Positions 48,510 through 59,552 of a stretch of 64,000 nt of DNA are shown one piece after another; within the stretch, counting starts at the first letter, position 1, and each line of letters opens with the position of its first letter. Source of the stretch: Phialocephala subalpina (Eukaryota > Ascomycota > Leotiomycetes > Helotiales > Mollisiaceae); NCBI GenBank assembly GCA_900073065.1, contig FJOG01000003.1, positions 1,165,389 through 1,229,388 on the forward strand. Reading direction: 5' to 3'. A model generated the notes under the pieces. The model was not told the DNA's origin and did no database searches. It saw only the letters and a list, made by a program, of their open reading frames with translations. Position numbers and translations under genes: made by a program.

Positions 48510-49364
48510 ATGGGAACCAGCCAAAATGGTAGAGGTGATGGTGCAGGCGAAGGCGAAGATAGCGGAGGGGGTGATGATCCGGTTGATGATCCATATCCTG
48601 ATGATTCGAGTGAGACTCGCGATGAAGACTTTGGGCAATGGGTACACATGGTTTTCAAGGTAGGCAAAGGACCTAAAAGCCAATTTGCTGTTGATATTCG
48701 CGACCTCCCGACAAATCATGAAGCATTTGGAGGTTTGAGCGCAGCTTTCCGCCAGCACTGGGGCCAATGGCGCGCTTCTACATCCATCAAGAATATTCGT
48801 TTGACTAAGGTAGATGAGGTCTATATATTCTTTTCATCGAGTACTGACTAAAAGTAGTATCAACTTGTCTCTCTCGACGGAAAAGCAGCCTCTCTATATG
48901 ACCAGACGGACTTGGCGTCAATGATGCCACCAGAGCCAGACAAAGACTTTGTGTACAGCTGGCGAGCATCAAACCCTATACGACAAGATCCCCTCATACC
49001 TGACTGCATCCTCAACCATATCTTCTCTCACCCGAACACGATCATAGAAGAAAATCCAGGAGAAGAGCTTCGACTTCGATTACCAAAACGAAAGGCCCCA
49101 CTAAGATGTGTACCCGATCAAGGCTTCCCAGAAGGATGGGGACTCGAATGGGAAGAAGGATTCAACTGGCAATTCTTCTACCATTGCGAGTCATTGGTTT
49201 GCTTCTTCACGCTCGTCTTTGTAGTGTTATGGATTGCACTCTGGAAGAAAGACGATAATGTATCAACGGCGTTTACTGGTGGAGCTTTCTTTCTGGCAGC
49301 TGGCCGAGGAGGCTATTTGTTCGCGCTTGCGGTACCGGAGATGTTTGAATTTTGGAGGTATTGA
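48510..49364 (+). CDS. Membrane protein of the same fungal family, member 2
   Basis: Exons 48510-48809 and 48858-49364 give 807 nt and 268 residues; the 48-nt intron has GTAGAT, a TACTGAC branch and AAGTAG. The N-terminus is Gly/Asp-rich and disordered (SGGGDDPVDDPYPDD). The body has WVHMVFKVGKGPKSQ, IPDCILNHIFSHP and the shared GWGLEWEEGFNWQFFYHC block directly before a transmembrane helix (FFTLVFVVLWIALWKK) and a final hydrophobic segment. This parallels the A-W-G-I/E-D block plus helix of the upstream gene, so the two are probably paralogues in tandem. An upstream frame with DEDIEMQRQELGGYGPSDP (about 48415-48480) may be an extra 5' exon. Function unknown; probably an internal-membrane protein. 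Confidence 0.65.
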
Positions 49365-49791
49365 GCATTATGATTTAAGGGTTCGGTCTTTCATCGAAAT
49401 CTGAACGTTGTCGAAGACCGGAAGATGAGGTTGGGTAAGCCGCCTTGAACGATGTGACAATGAGACAAGAGGTTGGCTGCTGAACAGAATCAACTAAGCA
49501 AAGAGAGAAATATAACGACACAAGACATGTTGAAGACTCGACGACTTCTTCTGTCGCGGTCGCAATCATACTCCTAGCGCTGTTGCTATCCTTATATACA
49601 AATCCGTCATGAATCTAAGTGGGACTATGAGCGCAGACGATGCTCAAGCGAAGACTTTCACATACATTACTCCCCTGGGTATCTTATAATACAGCTCCAT
49701 CCTCTCAAAGGCTGGAGCCGCAATATAGGCCTGTGCTATGCACCGTATGCCTTCCACGAATATCCAAATTCGTTTTGCAAACTCGGACGCT

Positions 49792-50816
49792 TCACCCTTC
49801 CTTCTTCGCAACCTGAGGACTACTCCCATCCAGCTCATACGTATTCGAACAAAACGGATTGTGGCTCTTCCTGTGTCCAGCCGGCAGCTCACCCACAGGC
49901 CTGACAGTTGAAACCTCTACCGGTGAAGTATTCATGCTCTGCGGATTCCATTTCCCGTCACCTATATACACCGTCCCATTTCCCATCTCAGGCGACACTG
50001 GACTCTGAGTCGTCGTCGTCGAACTCCCATTCCAACTCGCCTGACTCTGTATCGGAGACGCAGGATTATGATTCGTCCCAATAACCGGATTCCTCGCATC
50101 ATACGGCATAACCACAAACCTAAACCTCTTCGCCTGTTTCTTCGTCGCCTTCTCAATCTCCTACCTCTACCGGTGAAGTATTCATGCTCTGCGGATTCCA
50201 TTTCCCGTCACCTATATACACCGTCCCATTTCCCATCTCAGGCGACACTGGACTCTGAGTCGTCGTCGTCGAACTCCCATTCCAACTCGCCTGACTCTGT
50301 ATCGGAGACGCAGGATTATGATTCGTCCCAATAACCGGATTCCTCGCATCATACGGCATAACCACAAACCTAAACCTCTTCGCCTGTTTCTTCGTCGCCT
50401 TCTCAATCTCCTTGTGACGCCGGCTGTCCATGCAGCGGCGTCTTCTTGGAAGGTGAGTTTCGCGGCGTTGATTATTTCGGTGGTGAATTGGAGCCATTGG
50501 TCGGGTGCTACGCGTAGGTCGCGGAGTTTGGAGGTGTAGGGGAAGCCGGAGGAGAGGGAGTCATTTTCTGTTGGTATTGAGAAGGGGGGCCAGGTTGGTG
50601 GGTTGTATGCAGCCTGTTGGAGATTGTTTTGGGATTTTTGGGAGGGGAGTTCGTGTCTGCCGCTGTGTGTGTGTGTAAGCAATTGATTTTTTGATAGCAG
50701 ATAGAGTGGAGGTACAATTGGGTGGTTGCTACAGAATTGCGATTATCTGGTAATTCTGCTGAGAATTGTGCTGGCTGTGGCGCATTTTGCGACGCTGGGC
50801 TGGTTGGAGCTTGCAT
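49792..50816 (-). pseudogene. Unknown membrane-type gene broken by a 250-nt tandem duplication
   Basis: The minus-strand order is an N-terminal Pro/Gln/Ser-rich part from ATG 50816, a conserved segment LRDLRVAPDQWLQFTTEIINAAKLTF then EDAAAWTAGV (to about 50425), and a C-terminal part beginning KKQAKRFRFVVMPYDARNP and ending PVGELPAGHRKSHNPFCSNTYEL at 49792. The C-terminal part is present twice because bases 49913-50162 are repeated exactly at 50163-50412; 250 is not a multiple of 3, so the frame is lost. Relatives with this W-L-Q-F-T-T-E / A-A-A-W layout have a hydrophobic segment after the A-W-x-x-G-V block; here it is absent exactly at the duplication edge. The real gene is probably intact and the assembly wrong. 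Confidence 0.6.
49913..50412. repeat. Exact tandem duplication, 2 x 250 nt
   Basis: 49913-50162 and 50163-50412 were compared line by line and are identical. The repeat period is 250 nt. The left flank (AAA) and right flank (TGTGACGC) differ from the inner junction, so the limits are sharp. Confidence 0.97.
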
Positions 50817-51779
50817 CTCGACGACGAATTGATATACAACTCTCCACCAAGTTCGCAGAATAAGGAGTGAAGTGAAAAAGGAATCGCGTTCAATTCTCAG
50901 GGAGCATGACGAAGCACGACGTCAGAAAATTCGTACAATGCGTTCGTCAATAAATTCGTGGAAGACGAGAAGCATTTGGAATCATCAAGCTTTATCAAAT
51001 TGGCTAACATCCCCACAGCGCAGCGGCACAGCTCACCAACCGTTTCAGCGTGGGGTACCTGGATCTTATTTCAGGGTCCTTGATTGGTGCTCTCATTCGT
51101 ATACGTACCTCCGTAGCCTTGAATATTTAACAGGCTACGCCGTATCCGTATCTGCTGAAGATCGACATCGATGCATTTCGAGCTTAAAGGGGTAATTCTT
51201 CGTACAGTGAAGATCGTGACCAAGCTATTGGGTTTGACGACGATGATTGCGCCTCCGAGGGGCATCGCTATGATGCGTGATGTTCGAGGGCTGATGAAGG
51301 TAGTCTGCAATTGCCATGTGCAAAACTTCTAGTGGCGTCCCCACGATGTTTCACTCCAAGGAGCGCCACACCGCTGCTAGCTGTCGGCTGTCAGCCACAG
51401 TTGAGAACGACTCGAAGGTCTTGGATATCTCTGCTCTTCACACAAGCCATGTTGCCAACAACGCTTTCCACCGTCGAACATCTTGAACGTACCAGCTCAA
51501 ATTCTGTAGGCGGTGAGGTGGGCAAGTTGCGGGAAACCCATGAAGCTCCTTCTCAAGAACTTCAAACGAACTGCATTCCCCTGGTTCTTGCCATTCTCGT
51601 CACTTCAAGAGAGCAAGACTGCAAGCGATCCATCCAACGAGATTTCCTTTGGTTGATCCCATATCTTCCAAGCGCCATCCAGTGATTCGACAAAACTTTA
51701 ACCTTTCTATCCCAACCATCTACATTTTTGAACTTCTATGAAACTTCCATCAACTCCATGCCATTCCATACCTTTTCGA
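50817..51779. other. Intergenic region, no gene seen
   Basis: Only short frames on both strands. It contains the promoter of the preceding minus-strand gene and the 3' flank of the MFS gene. Confidence 0.35.
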
Positions 51780-53503
51780 TCATGACTCTGCTCCAGTCTC
51801 AGCCAGCAATGGCTCGCTTGGCTCCTCCTTATATCTTTTGCTTCCATCCGGAGGGAATCGAGAGAACAGCAAGACAATGAACCCCACCAACGCCACGGCT
51901 GCATTGCAAGTAAACACCAAATACGTCTTTCCAATATCCGCAAAAGCAGCAAAGATTAACCCAAAAACCGAAGCTGCGACATCGTTAGTCTCATTACCAG
52001 CGCCATACAATATCAAACTTACTAGTCGTCAACCTCGCAACCATCTCAACAAGTGTAATCGCACTCAAAGCATCCGCCCTCTCACTCGCCGGACACATCT
52101 GCAAGATCGTCCCCTTAGCACTACTTCCTGTCCCACTCGCCAACGGAAGCAAAACAGCAATGAGATACATCTGCCACCCCTCGGTCACAAAACTCGCAGC
52201 ACCAGTCAAAACTCCATCAGCGATGAGACTCCAGCGCGTGAAGAAGAGATCGAATTGAAATGTTTCTTTTTCATCGGACGCTAAAGGTTCAACGGCTTCT
52301 TCGTTGTTTTCCATGCCTTCTACTTCGTCGATTTGGGTGGGTTCCATAGTTGTTTCTGGTGGGTCGTGGGGTTTGGATGGGTCGTCGGATGGGGGGTTTT
52401 TGGGTTGGAGCCATTTCCTTCCTGCGGTGATGATTCTTGGGAATGCGAGAGTGAGGAATAGGCCTCGAATGAGAGAGTTTGTTGCGACGAGGTACCCGTT
52501 TGCTGTTGTGCCGAAGTGGAAGATATCGGTAGCGTACATCTGAAGCAGGACTGGAATATAGCCAGTGGCCAATACTCCGAGGAACACACCAATTCCGAGA
52601 AGTCCCGCTCCGTATTCGGTTTGCGTCCTTCCATCTTTCAGGATCCATTTTTGGGGAGCGAATGTCTTGAGCGGACCAAAGAATTTCGTGATGCCCTTGG
52701 ATGCCAATCCCGCCACCGCGGTGCTCTTAGGGATCGCGGGTAAGGCGAGGAGGACATAGATACATGAAAGAATGAACAGCATCAGAGTGACCCTGAACGG
52801 TGCTATGATATTCATCCAATCGGCAAGGAGGCCTCCAGCTAGATACCCAAGAGCATTTCCAAACATAGCGCAGCCTTGCAATTGACCCAAAGCACCCGTT
52901 CGTTCCTCATGACCGACAACTTCCGTGATATACGAATTGAGAGAGAGCAGATATCCCGCCGGACCTCCAATGATGGTAATGATCTGGGATAATTGGATAA
53001 TAAGGATACCTGCTTCGCTCCCAGTCTGGACACCGACATTCTGGACAGCAAGACGGACAGCTGGCCAAAAAACCTGGATAGCGAGAGATGATTTGATGCC
53101 GAATCTTTTGATGGTCCAACCAGTGACGAAGAGATTGATGACCCCGAAGAAAGTCGTTGAGGCTCCGACTAGACCTACAGCTCGGGCCGTCCCGGATTCA
53201 ATTGCGTGGACGGAGCAGCGGTCTTGTCCTGGTGGTGGTTCTGGATGTGTCTCGTAATAGGCATCACAGGTCATGAGACGGAAGACGTAGATCATTCTAG
53301 ATCTGTTAATTTGACATTCTTTTGAGGTCGGAATTGAGTGCTTACGGGACTTGTGTAACGCTGAATGAAAGCGTGACTAGGAATCCGCAGAGCAGAGCTC
53401 GATAGACGACTGATTTCCCCCATTTCCTTGGCTTGGATGGCTCTTTTGCCAGTAGCGGCGATGTCTCATCAGCCTTTGGAGGCGCTTCTTGTACCACCGC
53501 CAT
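51780..53503 (-). CDS. MFS transporter, SLC46/PCFT-like
   Basis: Exons 53503-53346, 53302-52023 and 51973-51780 give 1632 nt and 543 residues, all in phase (introns of 43 and 49 nt). The N-terminus is acidic/basic and cytoplasmic; then come about twelve hydrophobic segments. The block RMIYVFRLMTCDAYYETHPEPP with a Cys-containing loop after helix 1, and GASTTFFGVINLFVTGWTIKRFG, are typical of the fungal SLC46-like MFS branch (whose animal members include the proton-coupled folate transporter). A long charged loop (PPSDDPSKPHDPPETTMEPTQ) separates the two halves. It is a plasma-membrane or vacuolar carrier; the substrate is unknown. It is intact, and its introns keep strong consensus. Confidence 0.9.
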
Positions 53504-56085
53504 GATGGTATAGACTTGTGATGAAAAAAAAGAGAAGGCGTCGCGATCGCGGCGTTCGTTATCTCCATTTCAAGAGTGGGGAAGAGGAAAGCTGACCGAT
53601 CGCCCCGTTTGAGTGATGAGTCGGGTCGAAAGCCGATGGTTCGCTTTCGCATCTCCAACGAATGGATTAAATATCTTTAATGAGTGTAGGAACTGGTGTT
53701 CTGTCTGTGAAACCTCAAGGCTTGTACTGCAAAAGAAAGGAGAAGTCAGGAGGTCTCGAAATGCTTGGGATCACGTGTAGGCAGGGATTTGGGCGGGAAG
53801 TGGTCTGTGCGAACTTCCTCGACGACTGTTGTCCAGGACAATGCTTTTCTCCCCACGCTCTCTTCTTTCTCCCTCTGAAAGGGCTATGAATTGCCTCAAT
53901 GATTGCTGTTGAGCTGTTGAGATACTTCATCTCGGCTCTGCCTGTGCTAGGAGGCTCATTTTAGCAGTGGAGCCTCAAATTGACCTTTGCATTTTCCCAG
54001 CTGTTGCGATGTTTTGTTGTGTATTTGCTTCCATGGCTCTATGTCTACTGCTCGCATATTTGAACAAAATAGGGCTACCCTAGGGTGAAGATAGATGAAT
54101 CCGCCCCTCTTGCGCCCTTATTCTCTGAACCTCTCTTTCTGATCTGCTTATGGCTTATGTGACATGGCAGAGATGGACAAAATGGCATAGGCGATGATCA
54201 AGCGGCACTGGCTTATGCTATATTACCCTTGAGTGCTCTAGTCAAAAGGTTTTATGATGTAGCTACCTTGGACTCCAATAAGCCAAGCTGAAGTCTTTCC
54301 TCAGTGTGGTCACGCGTCTCTACCACCGCCAAACATGTCTGGCCTCAAAGGCATCATTTTAGGCATTTGATGCGAGATCAATTTGGAATATCATACACAG
54401 AGATGGAGAACATACGATCGAGTGTCTTGAAAATCGCACATCTCATGCGTCAATTCCTGAGGCGATGAGCTCATCCAGGGACGATGTTGAACAGGCGCAT
54501 AAACAGATGCAATAATCAGAAATTCCGCGAGACATCAGCAATCACACAGATAAAGCAATGAATAACTGTACTCATTCTGCAAGTTGTACACTTGTACAGT
54601 TCCTCGAGTGATAGGCCGAAATGAACTCGTTTTCCTTGAGAAGTCATGGTGGACAGAACCATGATGCTGTGCTTCGCACCCTGCGAGCAGCCTTTGTACC
54701 GCTCATAGTGCGGGTTAAAATGATTCTCACCTCCTAGGCTTCGGCCCCGTAACGCTTCTTGCGAATTCAACTGGCGTTCTCTTGCTGTATCGCGCTCTTA
54801 TTCACTAGAAAGTGGGGCTAGTCGGCCTCGCTTCTTATGGATCGTATAAATTTAAATAAACATTACCCCATCACGAAGTCACAACAGCGTGCCACTTAGC
54901 TTAGTGGTTCAGGTCAAGTTGTGTTTCCGAGGTTGGAATAAGACGCCTGGCCCGAGCAGTTAACTAACAAATCTGCACACGCCATTTCGAGAGAGGTTTC
55001 CCGACTGCCCCCACGACCACCCATACAAATTCGACAGAGATTAGACCCCGATCAATGTAGCAATACATTGATCGGGGTTGAACTCTTGCGATTTTTTCTA
55101 TCATTCTGCCATTTTTGACCGCTCTTAAGTCGCTTTTTTGGGTGTGGAGTAGACAGAGCTACTGTGAGCGACACGCGGTGGTGTCTTCTTCCTTCCTTCG
55201 CCTTTTCGCCTCGTCAAACTAGATATACCGAGAAGTTCTGCAATATAGAGGGATACTTGGTGCTTGTCACTGAAGCTGTGCATTGTCTCTGTCATCATTC
55301 AGCCGTTCTTTTCTTCATCAACATCACCTTCGGATCCCCCCGGAGTCCCGTCAACATAGTCCACTCCGCATTACAATGAGCTACGGCACGGAAAGACCTA
55401 AGCCAGCCATCTCCTCCTCAGCAATTGGCAGCTTTGGTCTTCATGTCAGCATCAGAATACAAGTACCCATGCGAGCTATGGTATTCAATTCTCGCTGCAA
55501 CGTCCCCGAAGGAGGAATCACGAGCTTGCACAGTTCTTCGAAAGTAAGCTCGCCTTATCTTGCATCCAAGACTACGGACGCTTTCCCCCACTACTCCTGC
55601 GGCTTGAGATATGAAGCTTGTCGACATCTTGTCGATCTGCTTACTATTCCTGCGTCACGATGATTGGTGCATTCGTATTGCAGGCGTGCCCGCAGTTACG
55701 AAGAATTGCCTCTTTAGGCGAAATCTACCCCACGTCGCAGGCACACATCGCAGGGCTGAGCCGCAGACGTGCTACTGTAGCAGGCATATCAGAACCTTGT
55801 ATCTAAAGCTGTAGGATTGATCTGCAATATGGAGCGAAGTTTCATTGGGCTGCTCGTTGAGTCGACGCATATGGCTGTGTTGAGTAGCCCTCAAACTTGG
55901 GTGGTGTGCCTTCTCGGGTTCGCAATTGATGAGCTAGGATGTGATTGATGTACTGTTTCCATCTTCTCGAGTTGAAGAATGAAGTATATAGGCCTTTGTA
56001 CCTTCTCTTTTCTACAGTTTCATACCCGTATCAAATCATCATTTCACCGTCAGTGAATCATCGCACTTTCTCTCCTTTTCTCATC
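53504..56085. other. 2.6-kb stretch without a secure gene
   Basis: The MFS promoter occupies the left edge. Between 53650 and 55160 nothing coding is recognised. Around 55376-55660 a plus-strand frame from an ATG (MSYGTERPKPAISSSAIG) and an alternative frame with EYKYPCELWYSILAATSPKEE look weakly protein-like; they may be a small relic. A perfect hairpin lies at 55045-55078. Confidence 0.4.
55045..55078. repeat. Perfect 15-bp inverted repeat with GCAA loop
   Basis: Arm 55045-55059 (A-CCCCGATCAATGTA) and arm 55064-55078 (TACATTGATCGGGG-T) are exact reverse complements around the four bases GCAA (55060-55063). GCAA is a GNRA tetraloop, so the RNA would fold very stably. There is no T-run after it on either strand and no adjacent gene within 250 nt, so its role is unclear. 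Confidence 0.85.
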
Positions 56086-56569
56086 ATGTCGTCCACCATC
56101 TCATCAACAGCCAGCAGCACAACTTCCTCAAGTATCGCAACATGTACTACCGCGACGCCAGGTAAATATGGTTACGTCGACCCATCAGCATGCAACGCAC
56201 TGTACGAATATCACCCCTCGTTTTTTGCTGCAATACTGTTTTCGGGACTCTATGGTGCAGTTACCATTCTACACATCTTTCAAGCTGCAAAGTTTCATAA
56301 GGTACGTCCTCTATACAATCTCTCCTTTTCTCATCATGTCGTCCACCATCTCATCAACAGCCAGCAGCACAACTTCCTCAAGTATCGCAACATGTACTAC
56401 CGCGACGCCAGGTAAATATGGTTACGTCGACCCATCAGCATGCAACGCACTGTACGAATATCACCCCTCGTTTTTTGCTGCAATACTGTTTTCGGGACTC
56501 TATGGTGCAGTTACCATTCTACACATCTTTCAAGCTGCAAAGTTTCATAAGGTACGTCCTCTATACAAT
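56069..56569. repeat. Exact tandem duplication, period 250 nt
   Basis: The 250 nt from 56069 recur from 56319 without a difference (the copies share one base at the junction). The unit spans the leader, start codon, whole first exon and splice donor of the RTA1 gene. Confidence 0.97.
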
Positions 56570-57386
56570 AGGCAGAATGGTGCACTTCTACCTACCCTCC
56601 AAATCCCTCCTCCGCATCCCCGGCTCTCGCTTCTCCCGATACTTCGTCTGGCTAGACATCGTCGCCTTCCTCGTTCAACTTGGCGGTGGATTCATTGTTT
56701 CGGGAACGAATGTCAAGCCCTCTCTTCTACATCTCGGGATTCATATCTATATGGGTGGAATCGGGTTGCAGCAATTCTTCATTTGTATCTTTACTGGATT
56801 GGCGATCAGGTTCCATATCGAGATGTTGAGATTGGAAAATAGTGGGGTGTATGTTGAGAAAGGGTGGAGGAGGTTGTTGTATACGCTTTATGCGAGCTTA
56901 GCACTCATCACCGTTCGTCTCCTTCACTCTCCCCTTCTTCCCAAGTTCCTCATAATCCTCGAATACTCGCTGACTCGGACAATGACACAGCTTCGGATCG
57001 TCTACCGCCTAATCGAATACGCCTCCGGCGAAAGTCCCTCCAACCCAATCCCCTACCACGAAGCCTACTTCTATTGTCTAGACGCTGTACCGATGTTCCT
57101 CGCCGCATTGATAATATGTATCACACATCCGGGAATGATATTAAAGGGTGTGAATGCCGAGTTCCCGAAGGTTACGAGGAAGGAGAAGAAAGCGGAGAAG
57201 CAGAGAAGGAAAGAGGCGAAGAGCGGGGCGAAATTGTTGGATAATGAGGAGGGAATGGAGATGGTTGATGATGGTGGGCTTGAGATGGGGAGACCGCTGA
57301 CGCCTACGCCGGGATATGGGGAGTTTGATAGTGGGAGGACTGGGGCTGGGGAGAGGTATGAGCCGTATAGGGGACATCGGATGTAG
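56086..57386 (+). CDS. RTA1-like membrane protein, locus disturbed by a 250-nt duplication
   Basis: RTA1-family seven-helix membrane proteins (lipid-translocating exporter/RTA1 type). The first exon (56086-56301) begins MSSTISSTASSTT and holds YEYHPSFFAAILFSGLYGA and FQAAKFHK, then a GTACGT donor; the same exon recurs at 56336-56551. After 56571 the family resumes with GRMVHFYLPSKSLLRIPG, FVWLDIVAFLVQLGGGFIV, GLQQFFICIFTGLAIRFH, a 78-nt intron (56913-56990) and RIVYRLIEYASG, ending in a Lys/Glu-rich cytoplasmic tail. The stretch of about 55 residues that normally lies between FHK and GRMVHFY (second and third helices) is absent. Given the exact duplication beside it, the loss is most likely an assembly fault and the real gene intact. 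Confidence 0.8.
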
Positions 57387-57686
57387 GCGGGGTACCTTAT
57401 ACTTCTGCTAGCTACTCCGATGGTATTGACGAAAGACTGGGAGCTGGGTGAGATATGCCTTAAAACCTTCGTAGTTGTTATAGAACTTCACCATGTTTAA
57501 TCACGTAGTCTTGTTATGAGTTCTTAGGTCAAGTCTCCTTGTTCGAAGGTTCTCTATTGGTATAGCCTCCCTGATGCGCTTTAAATCCCGTTCGGGATAC
57601 ACTCAAGAACCCAGAAGTTGCCTTCATTGGCGTGGAAGAGAGATTATCGCCTTACTATCCTCCCCCTCATCTCATTCTTGAAGGGA

Positions 57687-58357
57687 CTAAACAGAAGCCT
57701 CGAACTTGGCCGTCAAAACAACCCTCGACGCATCCAGAACATGGTCGACGCCAATCTCCAACGCCAACGGATGCACCAACTTATCGAAACCTTTCAGTAG
57801 GAGGAGTTGGTAGAAGATGATAGACAATATGAAGAATACGAAGTGGAAGGGTAAGATGCTGAGGGCGGAGATGATGAGGGTGACGAGTTGCTTGATCTTC
57901 TCGAGGGATTGTTGTCTAATCTGCTGGAGAAATAACTCGATCTGTATCTTCTTCTGCAATTGAGTTTTACGTCAGTGTTATTTTCTTTCCTTTTCATTTG
58001 ACGGAGGATGGATCTACTAACGTGAACCTTCCTAGCCTGTAGAATAGTCCTAACGATACCGGCAACATGGCCCAGCTCAAATCTCCAAGACAGCAAATCA
58101 TCTTGCATCTGTTGTGCCTTCAAGTAAAAGAGATTTTCGCCAGTCCAGGTAACCTTCTCGATATTTTCGTGGTAGCTTTGAGGAATTGGGTTGATCTGAT
58201 GGGCGATGAACCAACGTTTGAGAAACCAGCGAGTGGTTGCGGGGCCATGATCATCAGTCTCGGTCAAGGTACGGGTGAGTAACGTATGACAGAAGGTTGG
58301 AGCTGTTGGATATTCGTAGAGATGTCCGGGACTTTCCAGAGTAGGATAGGGTGCCAT
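57687..58357 (-). CDS. Small membrane protein, tandem family member A (intact)
   Basis: Exons 58357-58022 and 57953-57687 give 603 nt and 200 residues; the 68-nt intron has GTTAGT, ACACTGAC-type branch sequence and TTGCAG. The N-terminal part has RWFLKRWFIAHQINP and ENIEKVTWTGENLFYLKAQQ, then LLSWRFELGHVAGIVRTI. The second exon starts with a charged helix (KKIQIELFLQQIRQQSLEKIK) and a long hydrophobic region (LVTLIISALSILPFHFVFFI and on), probably two membrane helices. The layout (K-x-x-W-T block, E/D-L-x-x-W-x-F-x-x-G-H, amphipathic helix, membrane segments) recurs in the next two loci. No named family is recognised. A leader ATG in good context follows an AT-rich promoter. Confidence 0.7.
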
Positions 58358-58635
58358 CTTGAATTGACTTTTTGTTGATGGTTGTGAAGAGGAGATCGCT
58401 TCCTCAAGATGTGCTTAAATATTCGTGAGAATAGATCGAGCCAGACTCCACAGCGTCGACTTCGGAAAATGTACGGGTAGCTCGAGATTGACCCGTACTG
58501 GATAGTTGGGTATAGAGAGATATGAGAGCTATGAAAGCGGAGTATATCATGGCTTTGCAAATACGAGGCCACCGGCATACATTTTGATTGCAGGTGCGAT
58601 TCATGTTTCTGCTCTTTCGTTCATTCATAACTGCT

Positions 58636-59552
58636 CTAAAATTGGGCGCTGCTCAGTGCTTCTGCTCCCCGATACGCTAGTTTCCCTCCAACCTCATAGC
58701 TATTCCGCTTGACCAGCTCAATATACTCCTTCTGGTCGTCCTCTTGCTTCGCTGAGACGCCATTCTTGTCCGTATCGCCCTCCGCCAGTCCGAGAAATCC
58801 ATTGATTGCACGAATATTGCCGTGCTCTAAGGCGCTGATTGACTTCATGAAGAACGCCATCCAGAACGCCCATGTTGCCAGAGCGGCCAACGCAATGAGG
58901 AAACTATCAATCGTAACCTCCCTATCATCCTTCAAATCAAAGCACGTAGCTGCGAAGGTAAGCAGGATAGACAAGAGTGAAAGTGTGAGATAAACGGCGA
59001 TGTAGGCTTCGATGTTTTTGTAGGAGATTGCGATAGCAGCGGTGGAAAGTTGCTTGATTCTTGCGTTGGCTGCTTGTTCGGTTTGTTCAGCTTTCAGCTT
59101 CATGTTGGCCAGAAAGTCGATGACCTTGCGCTTGTTCTGTATCTCGACTTTAGTAAAGAACGTTTCAAAGTGGAACAGCGGGTATTGGCACTGACCTCGA
59201 TCTTGCGCACATCCATGATAACCTTGACGATTCCTGCCGCGTGGCCATAGTCGAAGCCCCAGGAGATTAACTCGTCCTCCAACTGGCGAGCTTGGATTTG
59301 GCGGAAGTAGGTGCTAGTCTAGGTGGTCTTATCAATACTGGTGGACAGGATCTCAGCACGAGGATCAATACCATGGAAGTTGAACCAGCATTTGACCCAA
59401 ACGCGGGTTTCCTTTGGGTGTTCGTCGATATTGGGGAGCATTGTTATGAGATTATCATACATCTCTTGTGGAGATTGGCTGTCTTCTTCTGTGAAGGCGG
59501 AAGACAAGGAGCCTTGACTGGTACTAGGAGTGAGAAGGGTGGGAGACTCCAC
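58636..59552 (-). pseudogene. Tandem family member B, one nonsense codon
   Basis: Exons 59552-59196 and 59142-58636 join in phase (GTCAGT donor, AAGTCGAG acceptor) to make 288 codons with a single in-frame TAG at codon 78 (59321-59319). The stop lies in SIDKTT-stop-TSTYFRQIQARQ, exactly where member A has Trp in KVTWTGEN and member C has Trp in KISWTARK, so TGG to TAG is the likely change. Downstream the protein is normal: LISWGFDYGHAAGIVKVIMD, then KRKVIDFLANMKLKAEQTEQ and two clear membrane helices (AYIAVYLTLSLLSILLTFAA; SFLIALAALATWAFWMAFFM), ending in a hydrophilic tail. Without the TAG it would be a 287-residue paralogue of member A. Confidence 0.8.

Noticed and set aside
54516..54770. 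Minus-strand 84-codon open frame
   Set aside because: Biased by chance, no conserved motif, in an otherwise gene-free stretch.
54888..54975. tRNA-like A-box (TTAGCTTAGTGGTT)
   Set aside because: No B-box (GGTTCRANYCC) follows and no acceptor stem can be paired.
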